From: Ladona fulva
Lineage: Eukaryota; Arthropoda; Insecta; Odonata; Libellulidae
Length of the DNA: 64,000 bases
NCBI GenBank assembly: GCA_000376725.2
Contig: KZ308224.1
Location: 433,475 to 497,474, forward strand
Direction: 5' to 3'
Shown: in pieces, positions 23,546 to 37,074 of the stretch
Position numbering within the stretch: position 1 is the stretch's first letter
Layout: each line of letters starts with the position of its first letter
Position numbers and translations under genes: made by a program
Notes under the pieces: model-generated
What the model was told of the DNA's origin: nothing
The model's database searches: none
Seen by the model: only the letters and a program-made list of their open reading frames with translations

Positions 23546-25885
23546 AACTCTTGGATTCTATAGTGTTAAGTTCGGAATCGACGGGACACTAGTGGATTGC
23601 CGCTATGTAGCGCCACTTGCCTAATTCACAAAGCAAAACTTATCAGTGTCTAACATCGAGCTGAAAGGTCTTAACCCTAATTTTTAGCATACTCTCCACC
23701 CCTTCGAAGGAAATAACTACAAAATTTAAATCTTAATATGGTGAGGTACACTACCATGAATTGATGTGCTCATGAGTCTCATTCATCTTTTCCCTTCCGT
23801 CTATGAATTACTTCGTAAATCGAATTTTTTATTGTGAATATTTCAAGAGGTCTCAACTTAAATCCTATATAATCAAATTCTTATATGAGCATTACTCTGT
23901 CTCTGCAATACTGAGATGACTGAATGTGCGACAACGAATTTCTTTTGAAACCCATTCCGAGAAACATTATTCGCTACTATTCAATTATTTTGACTTCGAA
24001 TTAAGGTAACCCAGGTGAAAAGACTTCTTTATCATTTAACCCACTCAGTCCGGTAATTTACCCCATTTCATAAAATATATATACACCGTCTAATATTTGT
24101 GTATTTCTTCTGATACATCTTATATTGCCTATTGCACAGATATAGGGTAACATTCATAATCTTCATCCATTATGACTACGCTCCAGAGATCAGAGAATGT
24201 TATTCATTTTCTTTTCTCATCCCTTAATTCTTTGCTACGTTACTACAGTAAACCCTGTTTATGGCGGAATCGCACGGTCCCATAAAATTCCCTTATTGGA
24301 TAGGTGTCTGGCGTGTAAAAAGTATGAGCTGCTTATATGCAGATTCCAATACTTGGTCCTTGGTTAGAACCAAGAATTTTTTCCGTAATGGACAAGTACG
24401 CTGTATATTGGTTCCGTTAAACACAGTTATCTGTATATATACGTATAAAAGGGGTACCAACAAGATACAGCATCTAGTGCAACGGGGTTCTAATAGATTA
24501 CAAATATAGAGTAAAATAAGATCATTTTTGGGAAGGAAAAAGGTTCATCGCTCAGCATTTGTATACATTTATTAAGTTTGCGGCATTTGTATTTCTTCTT
24601 TTTACTCCGCTCCTAAGGAAGGATTCTAATAATCAGCGGGGAAAAGTCATACGATAGTTCGCTTTTCATGAGAAAATCGTTGTAATAAACTACACTTCTA
24701 TTAGCACCGTTTCTTTTAGCATTGTTTCACTCTATTCATTGCCTTCCTCCACAATCATAAGCTTTGCTTCATTTCATCCATAAACCTTTATTTGAAAATC
24801 TCCTCATGCTCTCTTTCTTCTACAAGCCTTCTCTCGTAACACTATTCTCTTTTCCTTTCATTCCTTTTCATTTCGCAGCTCTTTTGTTTCTTCCCCTTCT
24901 GACAATATCCTTTCCGAATTTTTCATTGTACTTTCTCCCACTCCCTTTCCTCCTTTCCCTGCCTCCGCCGTCTTAACCATTCCTTTTTTCCTCCGCCGTC
25001 TGCGGCTCAGACTTGTTTCTCTTCCCTCGCGAACGTGATTCCATTGACTCGCATTAGGTGAGGTTGTCGAAGGAAATCTCGTTTCGCGCCCTATGCGTCG
25101 ACGGGAAGAGCGCCACTCATATTGTTGCGCCCGTTTTGTGCGGCTTTCCCGTCGTAGAACAATGAACAAGGCGCGAAGGAGGTCGGGAGAATACTGATGA
25201 TCTCGTTATGAATTCATGGCAGGGATTTCGATTAATTCGATACCACGTCTCGATACTTTATTATGTGTCCTCCAACTCTATTCTAGAAATCACGAATTTT
25301 TTTAACGTTGAGAGATACTTGCGACTTTTTTCGTATTATTTAGTATTTTAATTGTGTTATAATTGCTAATAATTATTGAAGAATTTTTTCTCTTTCTGAC
25401 TCTCTTCCTTATTGAGAAGAGGGTAGGTTAGGTGGATCATCCCTGATACCGTGAATTAAATCGTGAGTAAAAAGTGATGAAATCGGTCAAACGGAGTCAG
25501 AGCCGAACCGAGATACGGCCGAGTCGGGCCCTGGGTGCCAAAGTTTGGGGGCAGGCGGGCATTATTTTGTTCGATTCAAAATACTGGTGTTTTTAGAAGT
25601 TTGTCAACACATTAATATCAATTAAAATTGTTGATTTAATTAACACTAGAAGGTTTAATGAAATCGATTGCTAGTGATAATGATTGCCGATACACAAGGT
25701 GCATGTGCTTTCGATGAAAAAAACTGTTATCTTATGTTTAAGTAATATAGTGCTAATAATTTGAGCAATAATATTCATACTACCTTAACACATAATAATA
25801 ATCAAAACAATGATGATGAATATCAAATTTAATCTTTCGAAGAATTTAGCAATTTTTAAATGATGGTCCTATAATATCCTAACAA
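23546..25885. other. Non-coding stretch, partly pyrimidine-rich
   Basis: No gene was recognised. About 24720-24975 is strongly pyrimidine-rich on the plus strand, which creates long open frames of low-complexity composition on both strands. About 25000-25200 is GC- and CpG-richer. That could be a promoter-like patch, but no initiator, TATA or downstream exon was identified. Confidence 0.4.
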
Positions 25886-26110
25886 GAATCTAATTGGAGC
25901 AAAAATATATCAACATGTCACCCTGTCCAAGGCTTGAGCATATCTCTGGCTGGCCCTGACCGTAGCAAACACTAAGGTACGCTTCATTCAGAAGGAAAGA
26001 AATCCACCTTAATATTTAGTACCTGTAAAACTGAATCTATCTCAGCCCTCATTTTTCTATCGGAGAAAGCGCCTTGCGCTTGCAAACTGTAGCAATTGGG
26101 AAAGGGCTGT
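25886..26110. repeat. Unnamed interspersed repeat, copy B
   Basis: Partner of 20160-20400, same strand. The best shared block is at 26031-26062 (aaactgaatctatctcagccctca then ctatcgg, in parts). The two copies differ by many substitutions and indels. Confidence 0.55.
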
Positions 26111-29100
26111 ACTAGGAACTTGCCAGGATTAGGAAAATCAATAGTTTCACAGCATGCTCATCTTAAAGTTGGAAAAATCTTAGCGACTCGATTTTCTATT
26201 AGCGTACCGTAAATGATTGAAAATGTCATTTTGGTTTGATAAGTAGATTATAGAAGTGGTATCGTTGAGAGAATACATATATATATATTTAAGCCCTATA
26301 TTTTCCCTTGAGATTTCTTGCCTTAGACGTTACCGTCAGATTTTGATTGCCAGTCCAGCATTGCGCTCTCCTACTCGTTAGCCGTATCGTGGTCCTGCAA
26401 GGATGCTTGAAAATCCCTCTGTTGAACCTTAGGGAGATATCGAGGACCGAAAACTTGGGTGAAAGTTCTGCGCTTAAAAGGATGAAAGTGGGATGATGCT
26501 TACCACCAAAAAGCAGGTTGTAGAACCCGAGATGTTATTGAAAGGAAAGAGAATTATCATGCAAGTACGATTCATGGTACGAATAGTAAAATCGTTCAAT
26601 TAAATTTTTAAAAATTAGTCGTTAAATCGTTAAATTAATAATAACTTTTGTATCTGTATTAAAACTTATGATTCACCTGAACATCATCAACACCAGAACA
26701 ATGTCCTTCAACCAGTAAGTGGCATGCTGCTTTTTCAATAATCTATTCGTAGTGACAGTTTCTGTATTACTTGCCACTATCCTTTATAAATCAACTCCGA
26801 TTCCATGTTACTGTGAATAACGAAATACAAGTTTAGACAATGTATTAAAAAAATGAGTTATGAGACGTTGAACCCAGAAAACTTCCCCACATTAGATTAC
26901 CGCATTAGATTTTGAATAATTTTGGAGGCCCTTTTTTAAACGGAATTATTAAATCCCTCTCCGGGAATTCAACCTCATTTTCCCGTAACATTTGTCTACT
27001 GTAGGGGTACGTAGCGAGTAGGTGATGGAATTCATTCAGAAACTGTGTTTTCTTCTTCCATGGCCAGATTTCCCGTTTCTCCTCCTGAAAGCCCTTCTTA
27101 AACACACCGCTGTAATATTATCTTTTACTCTTTCGCAATAGGAATCAACTACTAGGCTATGACCATATTGCTACGACTACTGCAAATGTTCACTCCGCTA
27201 ACTATTCCCTTTGGCTCCGTCTGCCAGCACCATGGTTATAGGATAGTTTGCAACCTTTCGTAATTATGACTCTCCTTATGTCTCCAACGTTTACAGCGCG
27301 GAGAAGTTAATTTCACAGTTATTCGCAATGCAAGTTCCAATCATTCTGGAATTCCATTTTCATTCTGGAAATTAATACATTTTGTTCACATACTTAACAA
27401 CCCGGCATTATATCACCTTCGCGGCTACCTTCAAGTGTATTGTAGAAAGATCTTATGCTTTCCCGGTGAATCCGTCTGAGAAATTCTTCACCCGGCTGGA
27501 AACCCGTGAAGAATTTCTCAGATTCAAGTATATTTCTTTCCCTTTCATAAAAGTCATCTTCGGAGGTTGAATCTGCTGACGCACTTCCTTACACTGAAAC
27601 CTCTTTGCCCTTTGCCACGCATAGAAGCTACAGGGTTACCGTTGAAATGCAGGAAAGAGAAAAATGTCCTTGAGCAAGCTGCTTTTCCAGGACTCCAATT
27701 CAACCTCAAGAGAAACAAGCTAGTGCTCCTTGAGTACAGATTGCCTCCGTAGGTTGGTCTTTCTAATTGTGTAGGTCTATTTCAAGTGGGCCGTTCTTCA
27801 AACTAAACCAATCCCCTCATCAAAAGTCAGCTATGTAGTCTGACAACAATGCAGAAATCTCTGTGAATCCCGATAAAAGCGCGTTGAAGGAGCTTATATT
27901 CCGGCTTATATCTGCATTCACATCCTACGATACAATGCAACAGCAATATAGTTCACAGACCTTGATCGTATGATCGCCATTATAAGGCCTTCCAACCCCG
28001 GCGGAGTGCTTCCTCTTGCGGAGTCGAGCTGTATCCTTCCTTTCTAAGGATTTCTCAGATGTAACTCTCCACTTATACATTACGCTGGAGAAGCGCAACA
28101 TGCAACCTATCTCCGCGATGACCTTTAAATCGTATGTAAGACCGGGAATAACTTAAGTTGCTCCAAACATCTTCAAAGAGGATACTAGCCCAAATTACTT
28201 CCCAGATGCATATTTTACACATACGCGTACCTGAATACCTCAGAGCTACGTTCTCCATGTTTCCCTCTCTAACTTGTTGATTCCCTGCAGGTTCTGAAAG
28301 CTTATATCCACCCCCGTTCGCATTCCTCTTCACATGTAATGTCAAAATTTGTAGCTCTGGCATTATTGTAGTCTCTCAAAGGCTTCGGCTCACTTTGGGA
28401 ACAGTACGTAATCCTTCAACTGGAAATTTCGTGAATCCACACACAGTAAATTATTTCCGTAAAAAGATTGCAAATACGGCATCTACTTTAAATTACAGGA
28501 TAGAAACACAATATTTCTGCAAGGGGTTAAACGGAAATAGCTATATCCTTTAGAGAGTATACTATTTTAAATACCAAATTTTGTAATTAATCAGTTTTTG
28601 CCTATATTAATTAAAAATTTTCTTAACGAATAACTTAAATGAAGAATAATTATTGGTGAAAAACCCAATTTCTATCTTAATTTGATATCCTAATTTATAA
28701 TAACATTTATGCTGAATTTTTACGTCGTTTTATTTTATGCTTACTAGCAGGTTCTCAGGAATCGAACTTAAATATTTTTAGTTCCGGCTTTTCCTCCGGA
28801 TCAATGAAAAACTCAATTTCAGTTTAGCTCTGGCTTCTCTTCGCCTACTATCGTGGAAACGGTTCAAGACGGTATTTTAATTTCATCCGACTATTAAAGT
28901 ACCGTACACTTAGCAAAATTATCTAATTATGTGTAACTTTTTCCAATAACATTACATTACATTTAAGTTTTGAGTATCTGCTGATACTCAAAATATTGTT
29001 GTTATTTGCTAGCCGTAGACGTGTAGCAGAGTTCATAGGTTTAGACTAATCAAATTAGTTTAGCTTGGAACGGAAATTCGAAAAGCAATAAAAAAAAAAA

Positions 29101-30579
29101 CGATTACCAATTTTGCGTTGGCCTCCGAGTTTTTTTTTCCGGTTTGGATTCGGTTTTAACTCCAGTAAAAATAACGTTTTTCTCGGATTTGATTCTCGAT
29201 TTGGTTTTGATTCGATCACCAAGCAAGATGTTGTAAGTATGCTTCAGAAAGAAGGCAACAATTCATGAGAATCAACTCATTAACTCATAAGGATTGGAGT
29301 GAGATGGGATTTTTATCTACTGTATCAAAATACATTTAAATTTAAAATTTCCTCTCCATTTACGATATATAGTGCATTTCTTTTGACAGGGAAGCACAGT
29401 GAGCAACATAATGATTACTGATGTCTCAATGATAGAAAAGGGATCGTTGTAACTTAGGCTCTTTTTTCAAAGGATAAATAAAAAACAAGTATGAAAGCAT
29501 AATTTATGAGTAAGCGGAGAACTTCTTAGAGATTGATACCAATACATGTCATAGTTTCAATTCTATAAAATCCTCAAAGGAGCAGTTTAAGGCGACAAAG
29601 TGAGTTCATAACGTTCATACTATCGTTATTTGAACATCCAGAAAATAAAAAAGGAATTCAAACATTTAGTTGTGGGAATCGTTCTCATTATTGGTGAGAA
29701 AAATCCTACCCATATTCCTATCTATCTTCACCTTATACATTTGGCGTTCAATACTTTATGCTCTCCTTCAATAATTACCAAACTTGTGATAAACTTTGCT
29801 TTGGTCTGAACATTATCAAATGCACGTAAAGGAGAATAATGCTGAGCATTGATCGAGTACGACTATACCGAACTTCATTATTGCAACTAGGTTTACAGGG
29901 ACCCTCGTAATTAGAAAGAGGGAATCATTCTGAAACTTCCAGTATCGTGAAGCCCAACCCACAATATTACCTTCTGCCTAACAACAGAACCGTTCACGTG
30001 CACTCTCGATGCATGCAAGGCGGCCCACTTCTATTCTGAGATAAAAAATGAAGCGAAATTACCAAAATACGTGAAGAGGCTGCTCCTTCGCAGCATGCAA
30101 GAGGAGGTAGAATCTAATCTACCTCTGACAATGGGCGGATTTCTCCCTTCCTTAAGGTCACCACGCGCATTGTTGACGCTGACCCGCGTTTGACCCTTCT
30201 TACCCTTGTATGCTTCTATCCGTGACCCAATTCTTCACTCAGGACCCATCCGAAGCCCTATTGTCGAGTGGCACAATGCAGAGCGAGGATATTTCGCCTC
30301 CCAAGGAGCGGCTCCATCCAAGATTTTTGCTTCTTCAGGGCCATCTAATTCACTATCGCAGGGACCAGAAGTTTTTCGCAGTCCGCGGAAGAAAGATAGC
30401 GGAGGGACGGGAGAAGGCAGACTACTAATTAATTAAGAGTTTTTTTTCCTCGGAGAAAGTGGAAGCGATAGGGCTAAGAGGAAGGGGAAATATTAGAGGA
30501 AATGGGAGAAGTTCTCTGCACGAATTTTATTCCGCGGAATTACCAAAAAAGAGAATTAAAAATGTTTTTAATAAAAGGA
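26111..30579. other. Non-coding stretch with two small hairpins
   Basis: No gene was recognised. A 17-bp perfect hairpin lies at 27475-27522 (arms 27475-27491 and 27506-27522, tctgagaaattcttcac). An 11-bp hairpin lies at 28968-28993 (ttttgagtatc, loop tgct). Open frames at 28073-28363 and 30206-30436 lack recognisable domains. Confidence 0.4.
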
Positions 30580-30617
30580 ATATATATTTATATANNNTAT
30601 ATATATATATATATATC
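30580..30617. repeat. (TA)n microsatellite with NNN gap
   Basis: A run of TA dinucleotides is interrupted by NNN at 30595-30597. The true repeat length is therefore unknown. Confidence 0.9.
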
Positions 30618-32095
30618 TTGGAGTGGAAGCGTGGGGAACCCTCATAGGAGTGTTGGGATGAAAGAGTTAATTTAAATAAACGATTTTCTAAATTATTTTT
30701 GTGCGGTTTTCTCTTTAAAGTTTGTGAAGAAATTTCCATATTTGCGTTGGAAGAAAGGCTGGTTTTTCTACCGTACCATTCTGCCCTATTTGTAACACAG
30801 TCGCCGTTCTCACTAACTATACTTTTAAAAAGCTTCCTATATTATACATATATATGGATATATATAATCTGCATTAGAGTTACAAATTAGAATTACTGTC
30901 AAACCAGAACTTGAAGTTAAAGTTATCATAGTAAGTTTATGGTATTAAAATATACTAAACTATAGTAAGCTTAGTATTTTCTTTGGATCTGTCTTTATAA
31001 TGATAGTTAATGTCATATATATCTTTTCAGAAGATTCTCATATGTTTAGAATTGCAATCGCGAATTGATCTATGATTAGCCAAAGGGGCTCGCAAAGTTC
31101 TCAACTGGGAAACAAAAATATGAGAATACGTTATTAGCGATTCAATTATTTTAAATTTCACAGTTTCAGGGACTTGCAACTCAAAATTTCTTAATTCCCG
31201 CTCTAAAACTCGAGAGGTTGTCCAAATAACAACCTTATGGTTTTAATAATACTTCGATTTTTATGTGGACTGCTGCTTTCAACATACAGCGATCCCTGTC
31301 ATTTTGCTTATTATTTTACGTATAGTAAATATTATTTTAAATACTGTAAATTCAGTTACTGTCGCTATCCCACGTAAAATCTAACATATTTAACATTTTG
31401 ACAAAAATATTTGAACATAACATGATATCCGAATGTGATTTTAAATTGGATGATGTTCAGAGTGACGTTTTACAATATTAATTTGACGTTCAATTTGAAA
31501 ATTCGTAATATATCATAGTGGAAATTTAAGTTAAGTTTAAAATGTATATGATAAAATTTTTATTTGGATAGAAAATAGGGAAAGAGGATTCCGTATCATT
31601 GTTCAGAAAATTCTCCCATATAAATCTGGTTTTTCAATACGATGTATAAATATTCAACCAAAAACATTGGTATAGTTATTAATGATGAAAACAATACTTA
31701 TTTTTCAGAGGAAGCTGCCTGAGATATATCATAATACTAAATTGGAACGTTATTACATTTTTTAATGCCTGCATTCAGAGCTAAAATTACGAATAGAACA
31801 GTAAGAGATCAAACAGAATGGTATACGCTTTTATTTAGCAAAAAATCGTATTAGAAACTACCCGAGTTTGTTACGGTGAAGCACATTTCGTAATACGAAT
31901 AGCAAAACGTACGTAGTCTCTTCCAAAATTATGGTATAAACTCCACAAAGCGAGTTTTCTTGCCTTGTGACAACAAAACGTCACTTAACAGCAGTTTTGC
32001 AAGAAAAGTAATAAAGGATTGAATTCTAAGCCAGCTGAATATTATTATAAGAATTGATTTTTAAATGCTTTGGAAGTTGAGGTGATTTTGTTTGT
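30618..32095. other. Non-coding stretch
   Basis: AT-rich; nothing recognised. Confidence 0.4.
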
Positions 32096-32097
32096 TT

Positions 32098-32175
32098 GAG
32101 CCCCCATAGGGAATCAAACCAGGGACCAATGTCCCCAAAGGCAAACGCGTTAGCTAGTCGGCTATCCGAAAAACT
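32098..32175 (-). repeat. tRNA-derived SINE head (family 2)
   Basis: On the minus strand the stretch contains an A-box-like TAGCCGACTAGCTAACG (RC of 32148-32164), then CGTTTGCCTTTGGGGACATTGG, in pieces, then a B box GGTTTGATTCCC (RC of 32109-32120). It aligns with 42527-42597 on the same strand: both share GATAnCC, ACGC[GA]TT[TC]GC, TTGG[GT]G and GATTCCC. The copies differ at many sites. It is not a functional tRNA, since stems are broken. Confidence 0.6.
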
Positions 32176-33084
32176 AACAACCGATTAATTACTGATGTTC
32201 TACTGATTACTGCGAGTCCAGCTAAGTTGCATTTACGCGTATATCCTTCCTCCCATTAACCCTTTTAAAGGACGCCAAGAGGATGCAATGTAGAGAAAGC
32301 AATTTATTCTAACGCATATCTTTTATACATCCCTCTTTCTCTCCCCATCAATGAGTATCGGGGGAAAGAGAATTCCTTTTTTCTGTCGATTCCCTTTATC
32401 CTTTGACCTCTGAAGTTCAAAAAAAAAAAGAAATGAAAAAATCCACCAATTCACGGAGGATTCCTTAAAGGCTTGAGAGCCCACCTAAAAGGTTGGGTTG
32501 ATTAATTTTATGCGACGGAGGGAAAAATTTCATGAATATTTACTCGAAAACTTTTTCAATCGAAATAATTGGCTCTGTATCGAAACCGATGACTGCTTAT
32601 GGATATTCTTTCTAATGCATTAACAAGATAAACAACGTTAACAGACTACTATCTAACAGGGCTTATTCTGCTACGAGGATATAATGTATCGCATATTCTA
32701 TCGAATATGATGTGTCGACAAAACAATAAATACTTCTATCAGCCCTTATGCAATATGCCATAAAAATCAAAAAAGGAATCGAGAAACCATTGCCGTTTAC
32801 TTTAATTTTTATTTTCAGATCGTAATTTTTACGAAGTAAAAGGATAAATCTGCATTGAGTATTTCAGCAGAAGAATGATGTGTGAGTAGCTAAAAATATA
32901 GCGATGTAATGCATGTAGAATTTTTACAGTACAAAATCACATAATTGTTACGATTAAATCAATATTTTGACTCTGCGCTCACGCCATCTGAGGTTTATGT
33001 TAGTTTTATTGTTATAAATAATAGTAAAGCATGGATTTGAATTGTAAATATTTTGCGAGATCTTAGCTAAGAAGTAAATTTCTA
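32176..33084. other. Non-coding stretch
   Basis: No recognisable feature; AT-rich with a purine run near 32408-32440. Confidence 0.4.
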
Positions 33085-33099
33085 TACTAGTAAGAATAA

Positions 33100-33560
33100 T
33101 CAATGAATAACGATCATAGGGGGTGATTATAATCTTTCGGATATAGACTCGGAAAATAATTGCATAAAGAAAAGGGCCCGGGACTCCAATTCGTGTAGAA
33201 CGTTACTAAATATGCTTAAAAAAATCATTAAGCCAAACAGTAAAATCTCCAACTAAGGGAGAGAACATACTCGATCTATTGCTAATTAATTTCCCTGAGC
33301 GTATTAAGAATAGTTTGAATGACGAGGGTTTTGGCGACCATAAGGGCGTATTCATTGATATCGACATCAAATTAAGTAAGCATAAAATACCGAAGCATAA
33401 AATCCATCTCTTTTCCAAAGCGAACTTCGAGGAATGCTAAGCTTCGAGGCTGCTGTAAGAAGTAAACGAAAACAGACAAGAATTTGGACAAAAAACCTGT
33501 CCGTACATGGAAAAAAATAAAAATCTGCAGGAAAACACAGAAGAGTGATTGCGTGAAAAA
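33100..33560 (+). pseudogene. LINE endonuclease C-terminal region, decayed
   Basis: The plus strand reads through the end of an APE-type endonuclease as found in non-LTR retrotransposons. A GGDYNLSDID block at about 33119-33148 matches the GDFN motif. RDSNSCRTLLNMLKK follows. After a 1-nt shift in an A-run near 33218 the frame continues with QTVKSPTKGENILDLLLIN, and then GFGDHKGV at about 33327-33350, the conserved SDH-like catalytic block. KIHLFSKANFEE ends the clear part, and several in-frame stops follow. The region resembles the CR1/L2-like families, which suits the LINE at 43.6-44.4 kb, but the two do not overlap so identity is not proven. No start, no N-terminal part and no reverse transcriptase adjoin. 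This is a dead fragment. Confidence 0.7.
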
Positions 33561-34158
33561 CCGATGTAAATTGCTAACAGTTGCAGCTTAAATTTAAAAA
33601 GAAGAAGTATGAGAGAAATTAAGAAAAAGGTAAAATATAACTACAACTAACCTTAAAAGACAAATTAGACTATATAAGTCACATATTACATATAAATAGA
33701 TACAAATGAGAAGAAGGCGATATTAGATACGCACTGCACATAAATTCATAAAACACAAGTGAGAATGTTGGGTTTTGATTAAAAGAAATAAGAAATGGAG
33801 ATAATATGATGGAGATGCAGTTATGATATTTTATTTTTTTCGGCTTGAGATTAAAAAATATATTTTTCTTTCATTGATCATTCAGATGTGTATATCTTCA
33901 GTTAACTCAAATTGCCCTAATAAATTACACAACCTGCTATCTTTTTACAGAATACTACTTGAGAAACCATATTAGATAATTTAAGTTTTGATCTTGCTCG
34001 AAAGTTAATGTTTTAAATTACTCCTTATATTTTTTTCATAAATGGAGAATGTATTCAAGGGAGGTAGAACTGGCTCATTTGAAAGTACAAAACATAATAT
34101 TTGTACATAGATATTTACAGAATAACTTAAAATTCGTGCATCGATATTTAATTTATAT
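33561..34158. other. Probable continuation of decayed LINE, then non-coding DNA
   Basis: Up to about 33640, lysine- and arginine-rich pieces with stops could be the linker after the endonuclease. Beyond that nothing is recognised. Confidence 0.3.
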
Positions 34159-34467
34159 TGTAAGGAAATGGGCTCCCGTTCCTCCACGGAAGCGTGAGGG
34201 GGGTGTGCGCTTTTCACCATCCGTGTGAATAGCGTACCTTGCATTAGTCCCACGCTTTTACAACTACGGTGGACACATTCCTCACACGTGGATGTATACC
34301 TCCCCTTTTCTCTGNGAAAAGGGGAGGTATACATCCACGTGTGAGGAATGTGTCCACCGTAGTTGTAAAAGCGTGGGACTAATGCAAGGTACGCTATTCA
34401 CACGGATGGTGAAAAGCGCACACCCCCCTCACGCTTCCGTGGAGGAACGGGAGCCCATTTCCTTACA
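34159..34467. repeat. 152-bp-arm palindrome centred on an N
   Basis: The arm 34159-34310 is the exact reverse complement of 34316-34467 as far as I can read it. The 5-nt centre includes the N at 34315. A perfect palindrome with an N in its centre can be a genuine foldback whose loop could not be assembled, or two misjoined copies of one sequence. The arm is GC-richer than its surroundings and reads openly on the minus strand, without a recognised domain. Confidence 0.85.
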
Positions 34468-34526
34468 TTGAAAAGCGCACACCCCCCTCACGCTTCCGTG
34501 GAGGAACGGGAGCCCATTTCCTTACA
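34411..34526. repeat. 57-bp tandem duplicate at the palindrome end
   Basis: Positions 34411-34467 and 34470-34526 are identical 57-nt copies separated by tt. The second copy continues with atat, which matches the outer flank of the left palindrome arm (atattg). The true outer end of the inverted repeat is therefore probably the second copy. Confidence 0.85.
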
Positions 34527-34530
34527 ATAT

Positions 34531-36322
34531 TTTCATTTATTTCTCCAAAATTTTCCAGTAGATAAGATTTTCTAATAATCGGTAATGATTCTTCTCGGAA
34601 TTGATTCAGCGTACCTCGAGACTTCCTTGGAAATTCTTTAACATACTTTATCTAAAATTTACCTCTAGAACTTAAACATGCCACCAAAAATATGACATCC
34701 CTTTTGGTTACGTCAAACGACGTTTCTTAATGTATTAATAAGTATCTCATCGAATACAGCCCCGTACGCGAAAGATATGACAATATGTTTGAGCTTTTTT
34801 CCTCTTTTGCATACTTTTACTTCCTCATATACGCTACCAATCCTCGATTGAACCTATTCATGGAGAAATAAAACCAACATTCCCGTAAGTCTATCAGCTC
34901 CAAAGATAGGATGCGGAAGCGATAAACACAGAGTATAGGTTAATTAAAAGTCCCTCAGTATGCTGAAAATAGAAACGATTGACAACTGCATTTGACTGAG
35001 ATGAAATTCCAATTTGTTTTAGAGCTCTATCTTCCCTCCATTCTTTCCTAAAATGTACATGGAATACGCATTTTCTTTTAAAACATCGGAGCCTCTAATG
35101 TCTTGAATTAGTACACCTCTCTACGAAAATACACGAAAAAAATCTCTCTCGCGATAAGAGGGATCCATTTTTATCAATTGAGTGAATCTACAATGAAATA
35201 ATCACCTTTATATGTTTCCTTTTGAGTGAAGCTTTTCGGAAGAATGGTTACAAGCTACGATTAGAAATAAAAATCGAATACTTTGGCATAAAATAATTTT
35301 GACGCTTCCGTGAAGACTAAGCGTATATATGATTTGTATGCGTCGCGACGCTTCGAATCAAAGCTTTTTCACCTCCCTTGAGCTTCGTTTCTTTTTAGCG
35401 GTTTTTCGAATCACTCAACTCTGATCTGACAAACATCGTGGGATTAATTCGCTAAAGGAAGACACAACATTTGTCTACTATTTATGTTTCTTTTGGAAAT
35501 AAAAATCTGTCCATACACTGAAACACTCTAACTCATCCAGTCGAATTAAGCTGGGTTTTTGTTCCCATAACATGGGGATTTGACTGTAAGAAACTCAGAG
35601 CTCATTAATTTCAGTGAGGTGGTACATATTTTCCGGTACCTTTACTCTTGGGTAGGTAAATTGGAGATTTTGAATCAGTTGGAGTTGAATAACTTGACAA
35701 ATCTTTGCTGAAAGAAAGTTTTTGTGTGGTCGTTTCCGTGTAAGCTTTTGATTATGAAAGAGAATCGTGAGATAAAGGACAGAATATGAATTAATGGAAA
35801 CCGGAAAATGCGACATAGAATAGCGTTTCAGGAAACATCACTTTCTCATATTTATTATAATTAATTTGTATTTTAAGAAATGGTACTGCTAAATGATTGC
35901 AATAACTCTGTTTAATTACCGTATATTGAGATCTCGACGATGGTTGTGGTGTTAGTTTTACCTTCCAACAAAATTCTACTGAGCGTATTGTACTTTTGTA
36001 TTAGAAAAAGTCCACAATCTTTTTTTCACGAAAAATCTTACTTAAAAAAACATTTGCTGTAGAAGTGGCTGGTGAATAAAAACTGTATAAGTGGTGATCT
36101 AGCTGAGATTGTTGCGTTTTCTACGCAACGTGACAAATTGTCTTAAACTTCATGGCATCTACAAATGTTGTTCACCTGCATTAAGAAGGAAATCAGCATG
36201 TGAACGGTTGAAACATTCTCAAATGATAAAATTTTCATGCCCTCCTGAGTATTTTAACCCTATGAGTTCCAATCATCAATTCTGTGGTTCAGTCAGAAGA
36301 CCCAAGCTCAAATCAAGACCAG
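34531..36322. other. Non-coding stretch
   Basis: No gene was recognised. A perfect 12-bp palindrome (gcgtcgcgacgc) lies near 35340. Confidence 0.4.
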
Positions 36323-36364
36323 ATCAGGGATTGGCAATTTCGATTGATATTGCCAATCCCTGAT
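36323..36364. repeat. Perfect 16-bp hairpin
   Basis: The arm atcagggattggcaat (36323-36338) and its complement (36349-36364) flank a 10-nt loop. No known role. Confidence 0.8.
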
Positions 36365-36466
36365 TGGATATTTGGATACTTGTTACCCATTTATTTCAGG
36401 TACTTAATTGCTAAAATTAGTTCAGATACTTAAGTTTAATTATTAATGATTTAATAAATGATAATG

Positions 36467-36552
36467 GGTAGTAAGATATATAATAGACGATTCGTTTTAT
36501 GAAATAATAGGTAGTGAAACATATAATAGGCAATTCATTTTATGAAATAATT
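36467..36552. repeat. Two tandem 43-bp units
   Basis: The unit beginning ggtagt and ending ttttatgaaataat occurs at about 36467-36509 and again at 36510-36552 with several substitutions. It is a small tandem duplication. Confidence 0.75.
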
Positions 36553-37074
36553 CATACAAAAAGAAACAGCAAATTTACTTCTATTTGACATATCGGTACC
36601 CTGGGCATTCTAGCATTGTGTTGTGTTGTTCTAGCACTTACAGGGTGGAAATGGCACACCTAATATAGTGTAAGATTGACTTCAATGCTCACTCAAATAT
36701 AGGGCATACTTATTTATCACGGCGACATTCCATTACACCACACTTTTTCAACACAATAAGATTCCTTGCAATGTTTTTGACATCTCACTATTCCAGATGC
36801 TCGGCTTAAAATCATCGAGACCTTCATTGATACAATGACGAAGATATCTCCATCAATTTATAAATTTTTTCCACCCGTGGCATCAAAACGTTTCCTTTGC
36901 GCTGTACAAACAGGCGCGCAGATCCTTTGTGAGCAGACTGAATTCCGAAGCGAACCTGGACTGTAATTTATTTCGTAGGAGAATAAACGGCGTAGTCGAT
37001 TGGTGGGGACGAAGGAGGAAAAGTAATCGAAAGAATCCGGAGGAATAATTAACTTTCGGCGGATATTGATTTGG
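36553..37074. other. Non-coding stretch
   Basis: Nothing recognised. Confidence 0.4.

Noticed and set aside
24764..25169. Opposing frames of 70 and 103 codons
   Set aside because: Both lie in a pyrimidine-rich tract, with arginine/lysine/glutamate-rich text on one strand and Phe/Leu/Pro on the other; no domain.
34005..34334. 109-codon minus-strand frame over the palindrome
   Set aside because: It crosses the N and the palindrome centre, so its text is partly created by the inverted junction; no recognised domain.
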